DNA of 60,000 nt from Nymphaea colorata (GCF_008831285.2 NC_045138.2:28741934-28801933), one strand, 5' to 3'. Counted from the stretch's first letter, positions 1 to 14,420 are shown. A program made the numbers and translations. Notes: generated by a model not told the origin, from the letters alone.

Positions 1-3000
1 GCACAGAGGAGCTGTTATTGATACCAACAAAAAGCACTGCCCCGGACATAGCTCCAATTATGATAAACAGATCATTTGAGGTCTTTCTGTTGCAACAGAA
101 GAATTTGTTAGACATAGTTATGAATATTTGGTCGATTGGATGATGTCGCTGGACACCTTGCATGGGATGTAATTCATTTTTTTTTTAATAAGTGGGACAC
201 ACCTATCCTTCCCGACACCCCAGAAGATGGTACCAAGTAGCAGGGCAGCAACAAGAGCATAAACATATCTAACGAAGTTGTACTCCGGGCTCCTCCAGTA
301 TGTCAACCATAGCTTCCACAAGCATGTCTTAAACTGCCCAGTGTTTGACTGTGAGTATTGTCTTGGGAAATATAGATCTTTTGATCCCTCTGAAGGAACA
401 CTCAGTTCTTTCACTAGAGAATTAGTACGCCTGCAAAGCAAATAATAATGAACTTCAGTACAATCAACATCAGCAGGGCATCTCTGTAGGTCATAAATTG
501 CTGGTGTTTAGCATGTATTATATACAAGTTCGACTTACTGGCACAGAGATGATGATCTGTAATATTCAGCAAAATCCATTTGAAGACGAACTTCAGCAGC
601 AATTGACGTAGCTTCTAGCATCCAGGTGGCTGGATTGTATTTGTCTTTTATTTTTGGTACGCCAGGAATCTCCTGTCGAAGTTGAACCAAAAGGTCACCA
701 TATGCCTCAACTTGTAACAGTCTTCAAGCAATGAAAAACCTAGATTTTGGCACTAAATGTAGAATTGTTGTCAACATTATTTTAGAGAGATAAGGTGGCA
801 CCATAAAAGGGGTCACCATCAAGGGCATTTCATCCGTCAGTCTTGAATTTCAATCTTCAACACAATTAGGATGTTTCTTTCGATTTAATGATTCCTGTAC
901 CAATTTGGGAGCCTCTTCTACGAGAGCAACAGAGAGGAAATTTACCAACTACCAATCACTTATAATATTTCAGTTTTCACATAATTCTGACCTCAAAATA
1001 CTCGATGATCTTCTGAGAGTTTGTGCCTAGTGGTCCTGCATAGATTACCTGCCCTCCTCTCTTCATCAGTAGCAACTGTCAGTGACAGAAACAACAAACA
1101 TCAATCCATGCATCTAGAGTTTCATAACAGTAAACTCATATTTGTATCTGCTGATGAAATAAATATTCTTACAGTGCGATTGCTAGCACATACCTCATCA
1201 AAAGCTTCAAAAATATCAATACTGGGTTGATGGATGGTACAGACAACTGTTCTTCCTGTATCAACTGTGTTCCTTACAGTTCTCATGACAATTGCAGCAG
1301 CTCTGGCGTCTAAACCTGAAGTTGGCTCATCCATGAAGATGATTGAAGGATTAGCAACTAGCTCAACAGCAATGGTTAAACGCTTTCGTTGTTCTGTCGA
1401 TAATCCAGTGACACCAGGTACCCCGACCAGGGCATCTTTCAGATTTTCCAGCTCTACCAGTTCCATTACTTCATTCACAAACGCCTGCAAATTGTCATAG
1501 TCATTTCAATTAATTTGCAAGTTACAGATTTGAAAAAAAATGCTGCAATGGAGCCACCAGCCTCTGTTCTTGGCTAGATATTTTAAATAACACTTCTACA
1601 GCAAGAATTTTCTTCAAGAGTGAAACGGGAGATTGCTTAGCAGCAATAGCATGTACTGCTATAAAGCCTCCAGTAGAAAAGGCTTCTCCATATGGCCGTT
1701 TATCCTTCCTCTGAGTCACTTTTATACGAGGAAACATTGTTTAAAGTCTTAACTTTTAAGAAAATACAGAAACATTGAAAGAATAGGCAGAAAACCCTCA
1801 CCATTTTTTCGTTATCACCGACTTCTGGAGGCAAACGGAGAAAGGCAGAGTAGATCAAAGATTCCTTAACAGTGACTTGGGGTGAATGGATGTCTGTCTG
1901 CTCACAATAGCCAGAAATTCTCGCAAAAGTCCCCTGGTTCTTGGGGTATCCAGAAATTCTTATGTCACCTTCAATATATCCTCCTGTTTTCCTGCCAGCA
2001 AGGACATCCATCAGTGTTGTCTTCCCCGCTCCACTCACTCCCATCAGCGCAGTGAGGACTCCAGGCCTGAATGCACCAGTTACTTCTCTTAGCAACTGCA
2101 ATTTGTCTTCTATTATTCCTTGCTCTTTCATTTCCTGCATGAGGGAATCAGACCCCATTAGTAAGTCAATTTTTCTCCGTACCTGCCACCTTTGTAATAC
2201 AATTGAAACAACTCGAAAATATCCTTGCAAGCCCTTACTGAATGTATAAGGGAAAAAGTTGGCCAGTAATGGTACAACAATCCTTAGGATATGGAAGACT
2301 AACCGGGGGCATGTCGACGTAGTAGTTGACATCCTTGAAAGACATGGATAGAGGTAAGAAAGGAAGAACCATTCCTTTCTTTGGCGGCACTCCAGTTGAT
2401 GCTTCCAGAACGGAATCTGCGTTTCGGTTAAAGCCGTTGGCCGCGCTGCTTATTCCTGTCATGGTAATTTCTCCTGTTATTGAACATCATGATCAGAACC
2501 TTACGCAAAATTCTTCTGCAATCCTGACTACAAGTCTGTGCGCAATCCCCATGGCTTTGCACGTGAATTGAAGTGATCAACTTTGGAAAATTAGCTTTCT
2601 TACTGGTATTGTTTCCATCAGATTTTGAAAGTGATCGTCGAAAAGAGTCATCGTTGGCGGTCCAGGACGTTGATGATCTCGCTCCAACTCTATCCATGGA
2701 TTCTTCATTCTCGATCTCCATCATTGCAACTTGTTCTTCAGATATCACAGCTTGTGGCTTTCCCAGGGCTGTCAAACCATTCAATCATACGTACAAACAT
2801 ATCAGCCATCTATCAAGATTCAAGACACCTTCTTTCATGACAAGTTTTATTTGCCAATTTCCAGAAACTGTTCCAAATTGCATAAAAACTTCTGCTTCTT
2901 AATCTAAAGATTGCAGAGCGACATCCTATAGCTCGCTGACCGGAAATAACAGATGAGGTACCGTTCCATGTTCAGGCCCATCTTCAGGACGCCAAAAAAA

Positions 3001-6000
3001 ATATTGTTAAAAAAACTGGACTCAAAAACCAAGCCCAAGGGTTAAGTTATCAGAATAAAAGGAGTCTTTCAGACTTCAGATCAAGCAAAACATAAGTGCA
3101 CTTTCATTTATTTATGGCTAGTTGAGGAAACTATTTTAGTACCTAGTGATTAGTTGTTCATGAATAAAAAATAAAAAATGAAGTGGTCAGGTAACTACGA
3201 TCAGGTATCTTTAAGCAGGTGAAGGTTCTAGGATTTATCGCTAATGAAGTTGCTTTCACCTTGGCAGATCAGAATTATCAATTCACCTTTACTGTTTTTC
3301 CAAAAGTTGTCACGAATTCTAGGATGGAACTAACAATTGCACACACAGAGAGACGAAGAGACGACCAAATGGAAATGCATTAGGCAACAAGCTTTAAAAA
3401 AAGTACAAAATTGCAAAAGAAAGAACGCAAAGAAGGAAGAGGGAGAAGAGAGGAGGGGAGAGGGAGATAGATAGAGAGCATACGTTTAAGATACTGGAGA
3501 GCCAAAGTGAACAGGACGTTGAAAACGACAGCAAATGCTGCCAATGCAGCTACTCCTATCCAGTACCAGTTCTTTGCTGCGAACACATCGATATTGTTAA
3601 GTACTGCAATTCCTAAGCTCCTAACGTCATCTGCGGCCTGCAAAATTGCAAATCATTCGCCCGAAGGAATTAATTAGAACACATATGCGACTGCCACCGA
3701 CATTCGAACATGTAGGTGAACGTGCAAAACAAATATGAAGTTATTATGAAAGGCGCCCTTCCTGTGCAAGATCATCTGCATATAAAACGGTTAAAAAAGT
3801 GTTACGATCCAATTCAACCATTACTGACTACGGACTAACATGTCAGAGGGCTTGGAACTGTGAACTTTATACGTGTCTGGCTTCGGTCGATTGTGATGCT
3901 TAGCTGGATGTAGATTCTGTTCCAGGCAGAAGAATTTATAGAAATATCGTCACACTGTAAATTTTGTGTTCCGCTGGGTCATAGGGTTGGACATGAAAGC
4001 TGGGCCTGGATCCTCCCACGTACAAGTACATGTACCGTGTCATTTGCAAGTTTTAAAAAGGAGAAAATGAAAACAAAGAGAACCGTACCTTTTGGTTCAT
4101 CCATCTCGGAGCAAAGAATTCATTTACTGTAATCGCATTATACGCATAGGTAAGTGGAGAGGACCAGTAACCCCAAATCCACCAACCAGGAATCTTTCCT
4201 GCAACAACCAAATGCATCCAAGTGAGTTGCATCTATCAGACGCTGAATCTTAGTCGACAGTCTAATGGCTCAAGTGATGCACGGGTTCGAGTACTCCTGT
4301 GTCACTGATCTACTAGTTCATGAACTGCCAGAGACATTCGACGACTTGCTTATGAACAAGTTTAGCGTATTAGATTGAGAATTCTCAAGCGTAGCCTTCT
4401 GGGGTGGTTAAATAAGTTCACATGCATGAGGAAGGGCAGAGGACTCCGAGAAACAAAAATATCGGCATCATAAGGTAGGAAAGCTAACCATGAGGAATTG
4501 TGAAGCCCCCAACCAAGAAGATGAGAAGAAGAACCAGTGCTCCTCCAGTGTCAGCCAGGATCATTGTCCGGCAAACCCCTGCAATGAGTCGAAACAGTCC
4601 AGAGGCCATCTGTTGCAGCATAAATATGAGCAGGAACTGCTTGAAAAACCTGAAAATTGCATTCTTGGGTTATCCTTCACGCGGAGAACCTGAGAAACTT
4701 ATTGACTTTTGGTGTATGGACTCCTAAGCTTTCACCATCAAATTATATGGCTCAAGCTAGTCTTGAGGTTCACCTGCCAAATCTATTACATGGGTGCTGC
4801 AGTCAAAACAAGTGCTTCTTTTGACACGGTAGGCTTATGCGGGTGGGTAGTCTGGCTCTTTGGCACCTTGGAACAGAATGTCACCATTTACCAGTAACTT
4901 AAGAGGACAGACCCTACAACCTAGGAAGATTTAGAAAAAGTATGACAACTGTATGAGCATACGGGTGTTGTTCCTGAATGATTGCAAGAGCATAAGAGTC
5001 CAGATTTTGTGGTTCCTATATAAGACACCAAACTCTCACTATTGAGAAATAGAATTCTTTGGAGGAACCGTGACTCCTATGCCGTGGTAACTGAGGCAAA
5101 TCATCCATAAGAATTGCGATCGACTTCCTCGCTGAGGACGGATCGTCATTCCTGATTTATTCTGGCTGTCATTTTCTAAGTCTCGTGATTCCCACGGTCA
5201 GGAAGTTATTCCATCTACGGTGCCGCTACGTATTCCTCACTGGTAGTTGTCAGCCTCTTGACATATTTGTATTCTTCAAACTGACAACCTAATAAGTTAC
5301 TATTCTACATGTAAGTTAAATGTGGATGGAGAACCCGGTTTAGACAGAAGCGGCAGGAGCCATGATTTACCTGCTGGCTTCTGGCGCAAAGCCAATTGTG
5401 TAGTATGTCACCCCCATCCAAGCAGTCGTCTCAAATAAGGAAATAGGGATTTTCAGGAGCATGTTGGGAACAGTAAATATCCAAGCAGGGTAAAAGAGGA
5501 GGTCCCTCTGCTTGAAGAAGACAGGAAGTCTTATGATGGTCATAGGTAGCTCTGCCAACCCGTTGAACATATTGATGATGACAGAGAAGATCAGGGCACC
5601 AACATATACACCAGCATCAGCCTCAGTTTTCGTGTGCATATTGGTCCTCAGAAAAACTGTCCCTCCAACCAACGCGATGATAACAATCTAGAATGCAGAA
5701 GACTTAAACTCAGGTACTGAAAGGAACCAGAACGCAAGGAATTCGATTGGGATTTAGCTGAAGGATTACCTGAACGGTCTTGAAGATGTACACAAAAGAG
5801 TTGCGCTTGATCAAGAGCCATTCTTTAGCAAATGAAGCTTTGAACAAGTCCCATCTCGGGACAGAGTCCTTGGTGAAGACTAGAGCCGCTTTGTGGCACC
5901 TGTCTCGATCATAGGGCACAGAAAGTTCATCGTCTAGGAGTTGGCCAACACGGAACTTCTTGAAACGTTGAACAAATTCAGATACGGAGACATATCGATA

Positions 6001-9000
6001 CGGTTTCTGCTTGTTTGCCCAGTATTGCTCCTGATCTTTCTTAGAAGTAACCTGTTTTTGCATCAACCAGCAATGGTCAGAGAGAAAAAGCAGTACCATT
6101 ACCATGTTTGAGTTGCGCTTTCTACTTAGAATAAAGATTTATTCGTGTAGCTTATAGTATCGTGATATCTTATCATGACAAACTCGACTTTAGCCTTACT
6201 AGACTTAGCTGATACAACAATCTTCAGCGACACTCTTCATTGTTTCAAGGGCATCACCGAGTGTTTTTTGCTGGTAAAACAATCTAGTCTTATTGAAATC
6301 AATATCTCATAAAGATGCGTTGACTGTGCAGGTCATAGCACAGTGCCGTCGGGAACCAAATTATGTTTCAGTAGTACAGGTCTAACTAGGGCAACTGCCA
6401 GTCTTTCCTATCTTCAGTCAAAACAGTACTATAATACAAACCTCTTAACTGTGATAAAGATAAGTGTATAGGACTCGGACAATTTCATAGAACGCATTCA
6501 TTACCTCTTGCAGAAAGTCTGCAGTTCCTTTCCTATCAGGACATTTGAATCCGCAGCTCCCAAAGAACTCCAAAACATGAGTTCGTGGCCCCTGATAGAC
6601 GATCTGCCCCTCCGAGAGCAAAATTACATCGTCGAATAGCTCAAATGTTTCAGGTGCAGGCTGGAGGAGCGACATTAATACTGTGCCCTCTGTAAGATGA
6701 ACAATCTGTTGCAAGCATTTCACTATCTGGTATGTGGTAGAGCTGTCCAAGCCCGTCGATATCTCATCCATGAACAAAGTCTTTGTTGGTCCAACAATCA
6801 TCTCACCTGCGTTCATTTGTGCGAATATGCTCAGTTGAGACGAGACAGATAACAAGAACTTCAAAACTTTAAAAGTCGATCTGACTAACGCCACATTATT
6901 TAGATCCCCGCGAGCAGAATCCAAATTTTATGTACCAAATGCTTGAACTGACTCTGTTCAAGAACGGGATCTCAAACGGTCAAACAGGTCCAAATCAGTT
7001 CATGGAGCAGACAAATAAAAAAATTTACCTTCAAGACGCGCAATACTGAACTATTATGATATACAATCAAGCGCTTGGTAGTAGTACCTTATAACCTAGT
7101 CCATTATGCGCCCAACCCATGTCAAATCCAATGGGGTCCATGTTTTTTGATAAAGGACAACCAATAATTGGAATTCATCTGGGCGTCGGATGATCTCGAT
7201 TAGTACATGAAGCAGGTACGGCTGATGATGAAAATTCATACTATCTGAACTAGAATTAAGAACCGAAATGTTTGACGAGCTGGGTTTTTGGACCAGGTCT
7301 GACCTATTAATAGGAGCTTGATCTAGATTGTGTATTCCGGAACGGTTACAATGCCCAAACGTGGTATCGTAACTCAGAATAGGATTTCAAATTAGATAGT
7401 TACAATCTGGTATAATATACCTATTGCAGGAGGCTACAAGTTGGCTTTAGAGGAGCTATTCTCTGCCAATCTTGAGTAGGCTTGGGTCATCTGATGTTGG
7501 ACAACAGACAGGATAAAAAACCAAAGAGCATATATGATCTGCATGTAAAACGGATCAACCCAAGCCTGACCCAAGTGATATGCGGAGTAGTTGGACTGGG
7601 AGTATGATCTGCAGTAGGTACTAATATGTAAGTCTTTGTAACAATATGTCATAAGCGTAGGATTAGGAGACAAGATCTTCTTTAGCCATCAGACTTGAGC
7701 CAAGGATTTTACATACAATTTTTAGCATATCGCAAATGCACCTTAAATTATATCGCTAGACGCTCGGAGTCATTTTTCTTGATAAAATGTAATTCAGTTC
7801 AAGTGCTGTAACCTGACTAATAATTATTTGGAGCATCGAGACAAAAAAAAAAGGCCTTAATTTGACATGAACGTCGTGCATTTAAATCAGATGGTTGATC
7901 GGATCCAGGTACTTTTCTGTAACTTCTGTATTAAAATCAGTGTGCTTATGTTCATATATCCATGTATCGATATGTCCGTGTACCTTTATATTAAATCAGA
8001 GTGAGGTGCTGAAAGTCCTAAGAGCGGTTAGACTTTAGGAAGAGCAACGTTAGACTGCTAGAAGAGAAGGCGTTGGAAGAATACCAGTAGTAACTCTTTT
8101 CTTCTGCCCACCGGAAATTCCTCTGTGCATGGCATCTCCGACCAGAATGTCTCTGCAGATCTCCAATCCAAGAATCTGTTTCGAAATCCATAACCAAGTT
8201 GAGTTTATTTTAATAATGGGTGCCCCAAAATATGGAAGTTTAGTTGTATGGAAATTGGGAACTATTTTTCTTCCCATCAATGACACTGCACGTGCTGATT
8301 TTCTAAAAGTTGTAGAGAGGAGAACAATTCCAGAGAGCCCCTATCACTTACTTTTATGGTGTAGTCTGTTTGAAGGGAGCTCTCCACCCCTTTAATCGCA
8401 GTGGCCTAAGTCAAGTAAAAACAAGTAGCAAAATTAGTTTTGTTAGCATGAATGCTAAATATTTATATTACAAAAAGACTAGGGACGGGGAAAGTTTACA
8501 GTATGATGACTTATATGCACTTAACCATTTTAAGCAAGCATGCATGCAAGTTGCAGCAAAAAATTAAGCCTGGTTTATGTCAAAGGATGCACTCTGAGTA
8601 TTGAAACTCTTGATCTCTCTAATCCAATCAACGATCCAGTCCTACTTTGAGGATATTAATTATTTGGCTCGAACAAAATTTACTTTTGTCTGGTTTAAAT
8701 CAATGAATTTTCGACTTCAAACCGATCCCATTTCTGATTAACTAATAAAGGAACCTTTCGTATACAGAACACCAGAAACAGCCTACTTTCAGGTTTCAGC
8801 TCTCTTCACCCTCACTTGTGTAGCTTTGACTCCACTCCCTAAAATATTAAAAGATAAATTTGCTCGATTAACATTTTCCCTCGTGCCTCCGTTCCTTCTC
8901 TTTCTCCATGCTGTTTTTTTCTGGGCAAAGATAAGAAAACTCAACCTAATTTTGTAGAAAAGAAGGACGAATTTGCTAGTTTGAAAAGGGTTGATGCCTG

Positions 9001-10537
9001 ACACTAAAAGCCAGCAAAGGCCTCGGACGCGTCATCGTCTTTAAGGCAGCACACAAGGCCAAAGCAGACCTAGGTCAACTGCCAAATTGCATTTTGAAAT
9101 AAGTGATATGTAGAATATGTAGTGGGTGTTTGTTTACATCAAATTGGAGAAACAAGGTGACCTCAGATCACCGAAGATCTCAAATTCAAGGATTTGATGA
9201 CAGCGCCAGTGCCCCGCTCCGCGCCCCACTTCACACTGGAAAGTTTTCGGCGCTTAGTCAAGAAATTTAAAAAATATGTACACATGTGCCAGATTTTGTT
9301 TGTATTTAGTTTCCTTGAATAAGGTAAACCAAAGCCTGGTCAGAGAGTCTAGGGTTGGTGGATGGACCCGCTTATTAAGAAAGTCAAAAGGTCACTTCAA
9401 ATCTCATGCCTTCAAGTCATCCCGGAAACGAAACCGAATCTAACACCTACCCCCACCAACCTCCTAAGCCGAAAGCTCACGCATTTACCGCAAACGCTCG
9501 TTGCCTTCTTTATGTCAACGCCTTACCTACTTCCGGGTACATATCCACTCATACTCTATGCATCTATGGGGTGGTGAGGCCCGAAGTCGACGGAGGGAAA
9601 AGCCTTTCCTTCTAGCTTTGACGGAGAAAAAGAAGAAATCTTTATGATAACGTACGAGCTTATATGATGAAAGCGTGTGCGTTTTTCTAGAAAAGAGTCC
9701 ACAAGATAAGATTCAATATTAATGTCAATCGAGAAAAATTCCCGTCGAAGAAAGGTCCAATATCAATATCGTTCGACCTGGATAACCTCTCAAACAGTCA
9801 AACCCATTACCCTAAGCCCTTTAACGTCGGGTCGAATATGGAGATACCCTTTCTTAATAAACAATTCCCTTCCATTCAATAGTTTAGCATGCTTAAAATC
9901 ATACCCATTTTTCAAAAATCTTCTTTCATCATGCAGTATTATATCGAGACGCGACGACAGGTTAAATCACCATGGCCAGATCTCCCACCAAGAATGATTT
10001 TTCTGCTCTAGAGAAGAAAGAAGGTTCTCAAACTGGCGTAGGCTGTGTAGTCGTTTGACCAAACATTATCTTGGGTACCAACCTTCCTTGGTGGCCAAAG
10101 AATCAAGTTTTATATTGTGAATCACGCGTTTGTCATTCCTTTGAACTACTGCTGAACCCAAACTAGCATTAGATAGTTTGTCATGACGGAAAACAACAAA
10201 TTAGGGAGATGCTTCCACAAAAACAGTCGCATGTAATTTATTACCTTCATGAAGAGGTCCAGATCTGATTCAGGAAATATTCCTGCCTGCTTCTCCCTCG
10301 ATGCCAATTCAGAAAGAAGGTCTACAGCAAGACATAGTATAAGTCGCATCTTAAAAATAAAAAACACACGCACACAGGAGTGCGTGCCTGCTCGATGCAT
10401 GCATACATAATTATAAGTTTGTCTTTCCAATTAATTAAAGTTCACTAGGTAATAAAAAGATAGACTTACATATCTAAATTGCCCAATAATTTCTCTCCCT
10501 CTCCCCCTCTCTCTCTCTCTCTCTCACACACACACGC

Positions 10538-10583
<46 letters not shown>

Positions 10584-13500
10584 TAGCCTCCACATAGAAG
10601 CTGCACAGAGGGTGTAATATTACGTAGATGTTTTCGTGGACCATCCATTATGCGTTTTGACTTTAATGTATCTAAAATACCTTAAGGGCAAACTAATGCG
10701 CAACAAAAGTTTCGATATAAAATATTGGTGGGGAGCTTTTGAAATTCTTAAACGAGACACTTATATGACAAGTAAAAACGACATCTTTTTGTAAGGATGT
10801 ACATCCAGGACCATGAACAAGGAAAAACAACAAAAATAAAAATAAAGGAAAGAAACAAAACTGGGACGTGCAGATATAGCACGTCCCAATAATACCAGTC
10901 AATACTTCTGCTTCTTTAAACAATAAAAAAGAGGACTAAAGTTGGATTCCCAAACACCTTCGCAAGCTTACATGCTTTTACAGTATTTAGTATTTACAAT
11001 TTACATTATTGTTGTAAACTAATATACTTTTACAACGCTTGTAATTTGCATCATTGTTCTAACAGCACTTTACTTTCTCTCCCTTTGTTTAGTCTTTGAG
11101 AAATACGTCTCAGAATATAATATTGACGGTCCACACTTCACCTTTTTTTATGAATGGCTAGAAGGAAATTTAACGCTTACCGACCTACCGAACATGTGGA
11201 GTGTGTGTGAACAAAGATTTCAATCGAACATTGAACCCACGATAGAAACGGACTAATTTATTTACACTACGGCTCACCGTATCTGCATCCAACCCCTTGA
11301 CATCTTGCAGAGAAATCCAGGGTTTCCTTGACAGTCATCTCGCCAATGTGAATGTCATACTGGCTTATGTAAGCAGAGGTCTTCTGAGGAACAAACTCCT
11401 TCAATTTGTAACCGTTGTACGTTACCTCTCCTTTTACCTGACCAAATATTAAACAACCAAGTCCGAGGTAAAGCAGGCAATAACATATTATTGAAGGACA
11501 AATATGAAGACATTTTAAAGTTTATTTATATGACTAACCTTCAAGCTTGAATCAAGCTTCCCAGCGAGTGCCAGCAAAAGAGAAGTCTTTCCTGAGGATG
11601 GTGGACCCAGGAGAAGTGTCATCCTGAGAAATTTACATAAATACGTTAGTTCATATTCATATAAACCCTCATTCGGACAGTAGGGGTGAATAGGTGAATC
11701 TTGTTTTCCGACAGATGACAGTGCGAAGTTCCGTGAGGTTGGAAATTTGTATTTTCAAGCTTTAGTAAGCTCATGAGCATAAGCTTCAGGATTGATGAGT
11801 CGAGTCATGAACCGTATATGACGATGATGGACGGCAGATTTTGAAGATGCGAGGTATTTGCACTTTGTCAAGTGATCATAATCTTATTAATTGTCCTCTC
11901 TAACAGCCAGATAAGATAGAGATAGAGATTACCCACCGCACTACTGAACCTTCTTGGTTGGTGAGAGATGGCAAGGAACACGGCCACTAGGTGATAATAT
12001 ACCTTTTGCATTTGCCTTCCTCTTTGTAACATTATGAAAAATGCATTAAATAATTAAAAACGACACAGCTAGATTGGTCACAAATTTTGCTGACATCTGT
12101 CATAATAAAATTTGGTGGCATACCCTCCGGCAGGCTGCTTTCGGTAGAGTGACCACAAATTTAATTTATGTAATTTGTGAAAATTAAGATCGAAGTGTAG
12201 ACGCTATCGCCTCAGTTTATTCTTCAATTGCATAGAAGAAAGGCGCCCCTTCTAAAATGCAGAAGGAAAAGAAATCTGCTTTTGGAATTAAATGGTAAAG
12301 AGCAAGTTCAGCGAAAATGTTTAGATCACCTTGAGGGCCTGATGATGCCTGAGACGTCCTTGAGTATGGTCAAGGTGGTTGTCTTGGAAAAATTGATCCC
12401 AACAGATCCTAGAATGGTCTCCGCAACGTTCATTGTAGTATTCCAGAGAGTAGGAAGGGCTCTGGTTCCCACATGGCACTCTGCTTGTACCGTTAGATGC
12501 TCGAAACGAACCTCCACCGTTGGAAGTTGAATTCCAACTCTGAGAAACATGAAGAAGAAGGAATCTTCATTCGTTAGAGCATGGGAGTTACTACATAATT
12601 GAAGCACATGAAAAAGGTCCCATAATGGAATTGGCATAAGAACAGATGTTAGCATATGAACTTCGTCCAGATGGCTTTATTATCAGGATTTCGTCGGTGC
12701 AATTCTCTTCGTTTATTACTTAAAAGGAAACTCATATCCAAGGAAAAGGAAATCAACAAGCAAGAGAATCATCGGTGTTGTCTTTTATTCATCCAAAGAA
12801 TCACACATTTAATATAAGGGAGGAGCATCTAATTTAGAGGAGGCAGTTGATGCAGATGCATTTGGACCAAACGATTCGAAAGACCATACTAGCTTCAGGA
12901 AAAGCTTTTACTTTCCTGAGAAATTTTAAATTCAACTGATACCTGTCATTATAAAATTCCAAAAAGGAATATTCTTTTTTATTAATCTCGCTCCTAACTG
13001 ACTAACTCCACCAGCTCAATAATCAACGACGACTCAAAATCATTGTTGCACCAAAAATCCAACAAATAAGCACAATAATCGTCATTTAGCGCTTTTCTTC
13101 ACTAAATTCAATGGTTCCAGAAGTGACTCCTCGCAACTAAAATAAAAAAAATCATGGTCCCGAACAAAAACCGACAATCAAGACTGAAAGTTTGGTGCTT
13201 CAGCAACGGATGATTTAAAATTGAAGCGCCTTGAGAAATCAAGAGAGTGAGTGAGAGATGATGAAGAAAGATAAGAAAAGAGGTGGATTAGGGAAGGAGT
13301 AAAGAAGGAGAACCTTACCTATCGATTCTGTTTCTGAACTTCCTGAGGAATATTTCATTGTCCTCCTCAGCCACCCTGAAGAGCCTTTCAATGAAATCCT
13401 GCCTCTCTGCCGCGCCCAGCTTCCGTACATCCACCTCCTTGTGAACAAGCTTCTCCCTCTGGCCCTGTTGCTGCTCCTCCCCTCCCTCCGCGAACGACTT

Positions 13501-13698
13501 GAGGATGCTAGTTCGTAGGCGATCGTAGGTCGGCAGCTTCTCAAGCGCCGCCCATCGCAGCGCCTCCTCGTCGGTCTCGGCGCTCCGAACTCGCCGCGAC
13601 GACCTGAACGAGTCCTCCGTGCCCCACCCTCTGAAGCCCCTGCTCAGACTCCTGCCTAGGCTCCTTCCCCTGCTCCAACCTCTCTCCATGCCGTCCAT
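1..13698 (-). CDS. ABCG36-like: Full-size ABCG (PDR-type) transporter, 3' end beyond window
   Basis: ATP-driven exporter expected at the plasma membrane. Exons (high to low): 13319-13698, 12330-12539, 11539-11623, 11278-11437, 10245-10321, 8352-8405, 8085-8175, 6505-6806, 5770-6051, 5371-5687, 4489-4649, 4089-4198, 3484-3637, 2604-2768, 2304-2473, 1802-2134, 1194-1484, 992-1075, 539-672, 203-430, 1-86 (cut). Every junction is GT-AG and in phase, giving about 1,291 codons; the family is usually about 1,450, so the C-terminal membrane helices are missing. Order is NBD1-TMD1-NBD2-TMD2, as in PDRs. Visible motifs: Walker A GPPSSGKT (residues about 203-210), signature ISGGQKK (342-348), Walker B LFMDE (363-367), second Walker A GVSGAGKT (938-945), second signature LSTEQRK (1044-1050) and IIFMDEPT. 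The start ATG at 13698 has an in-frame TAG 9 nt upstream. The linker and NBD2 resemble ABCG29/35/36; substrate cannot be read from sequence. No inactivating lesion is seen. Confidence 0.93.
6807..8084 (-). other. ABCG intron 7
   Basis: AT-rich intron between the exon ending in the NBD1 signature motif and the exon with Walker B. The codon for the Gly of the conserved TTGEM block is split across it. I see no coding similarity or repeat structure inside. Confidence 0.7.
8406..10244 (-). other. ABCG intron 5, with a tract of different composition
   Basis: The largest visible ABCG intron (1.84 kb). It separates a 77-nt exon from a 54-nt exon. From about 9,360 to 10,100 the base composition is more even, with plus-strand open frames of 70-91 codons that I do not recognise. 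The rest is AT-rich with nothing recognisable. Confidence 0.6.
10322..11277 (-). other. ABCG intron 4
   Basis: AT-rich intron of 956 nt holding a compound microsatellite near its downstream end and otherwise no recognisable feature. Confidence 0.7.
10494..10584. repeat. Compound microsatellite (CT)n(CA)n(TA)n
   Basis: About 90 bp of uninterrupted dinucleotide repeats that change from CT to CA/CG to TA, inside ABCG intron 4. Confidence 0.95.
11624..13318 (-). other. ABCG introns 1 and 2 (flanking exon 12330-12539)
   Basis: Intron 1 is 12540-13318 and intron 2 is 11624-12329. Both are AT-rich and I see no gene, repeat or mobile element in them. The remaining introns longer than 300 nt (673-991, 1485-1801, 2769-3483, 3638-4088, 4650-5370, 6052-6504) are likewise without recognisable content. 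Confidence 0.65.
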
Positions 13699-14420
13699 TT
13701 TCCACTACCGGGCCGAAAATTCTAAATTTAGAAACAAAGAACGAATGATACTGCACTCCGACTCAGAAACGAAACGAACCACGTCTATGCGTTCGTTTCC
13801 CCAAATACAAATCGCTTTCCTGAACCTGGAGAGTTTCTCTGCATCCGAACACTCAAAGTCTTAGAGAGATTCTGTTTTTTCTCCAAAGAAAAGCAAAAAA
13901 TTGGCTAAATGATCAATGAAGAATGCATTCTCCGCGAAATCCAGTTCAGAATTAAATTTTCGGGGCCGTTCTGACCGGAATCTGTGTCCTGAAGCTTTTT
14001 TTTTTCTAATTCTGATCAGATCAGAGCAAATGCCAGACGCCGAAAGCAAAAGACCATAAGGAGCTGACGAAAAAGAGGTTTCTTCAATGAATGACAAAAA
14101 TAAGAAAATATTTCATTGTGCAGGAGACCGCGGTTCTCTACTCTACCTCCAGGAGAGTCACTACTGAGAGTTTCCCAAATCAGGAAAGCGAGGTGAAAAG
14201 AGGCCCGATGTCCACTTCCTCCTCCGTTTGTCACTGTCTTTCCCAAGAACAAGAACCCGTACCATTCACAAAGCGGACAACAGAAGAAGAAGAAGAAGTT
14301 TCACTCTTCTTCTTGGGCCAAGAAAGAAAGAAGGAAGGTCGAGCGTCACTTTGGCGGGGAGGCGAGTATTTATAGTTCATACTGGCAGTGCGCGCGGACT
14401 CATTCAGTGATTCTGGTGAA
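13699..14420 (-). promoter_or_regulatory. 5' leader and putative core promoter of the ABCG gene
   Basis: The ABCG start codon is at 13698. On the minus strand a TATAAATA box lies at 14367-14374, about 670 nt upstream, in a locally GC-richer stretch. If used, it implies a leader of about 640 nt, possibly with a 5' UTR intron. A short GAA-rich run is near 14284-14300. The placement is inference; no transcript evidence is available. Confidence 0.35.

Noticed and set aside
4250-4310. GGTTCGAGT word as a tRNA B box
   Set aside because: No matching A box or acceptor stem; I found no convincing tRNA gene in the window.
1-13698. ABCG gene as pseudogene
   Set aside because: All 21 visible exons join in phase with intact Walker, signature and D-loop regions; odd frames were only intron read-through.
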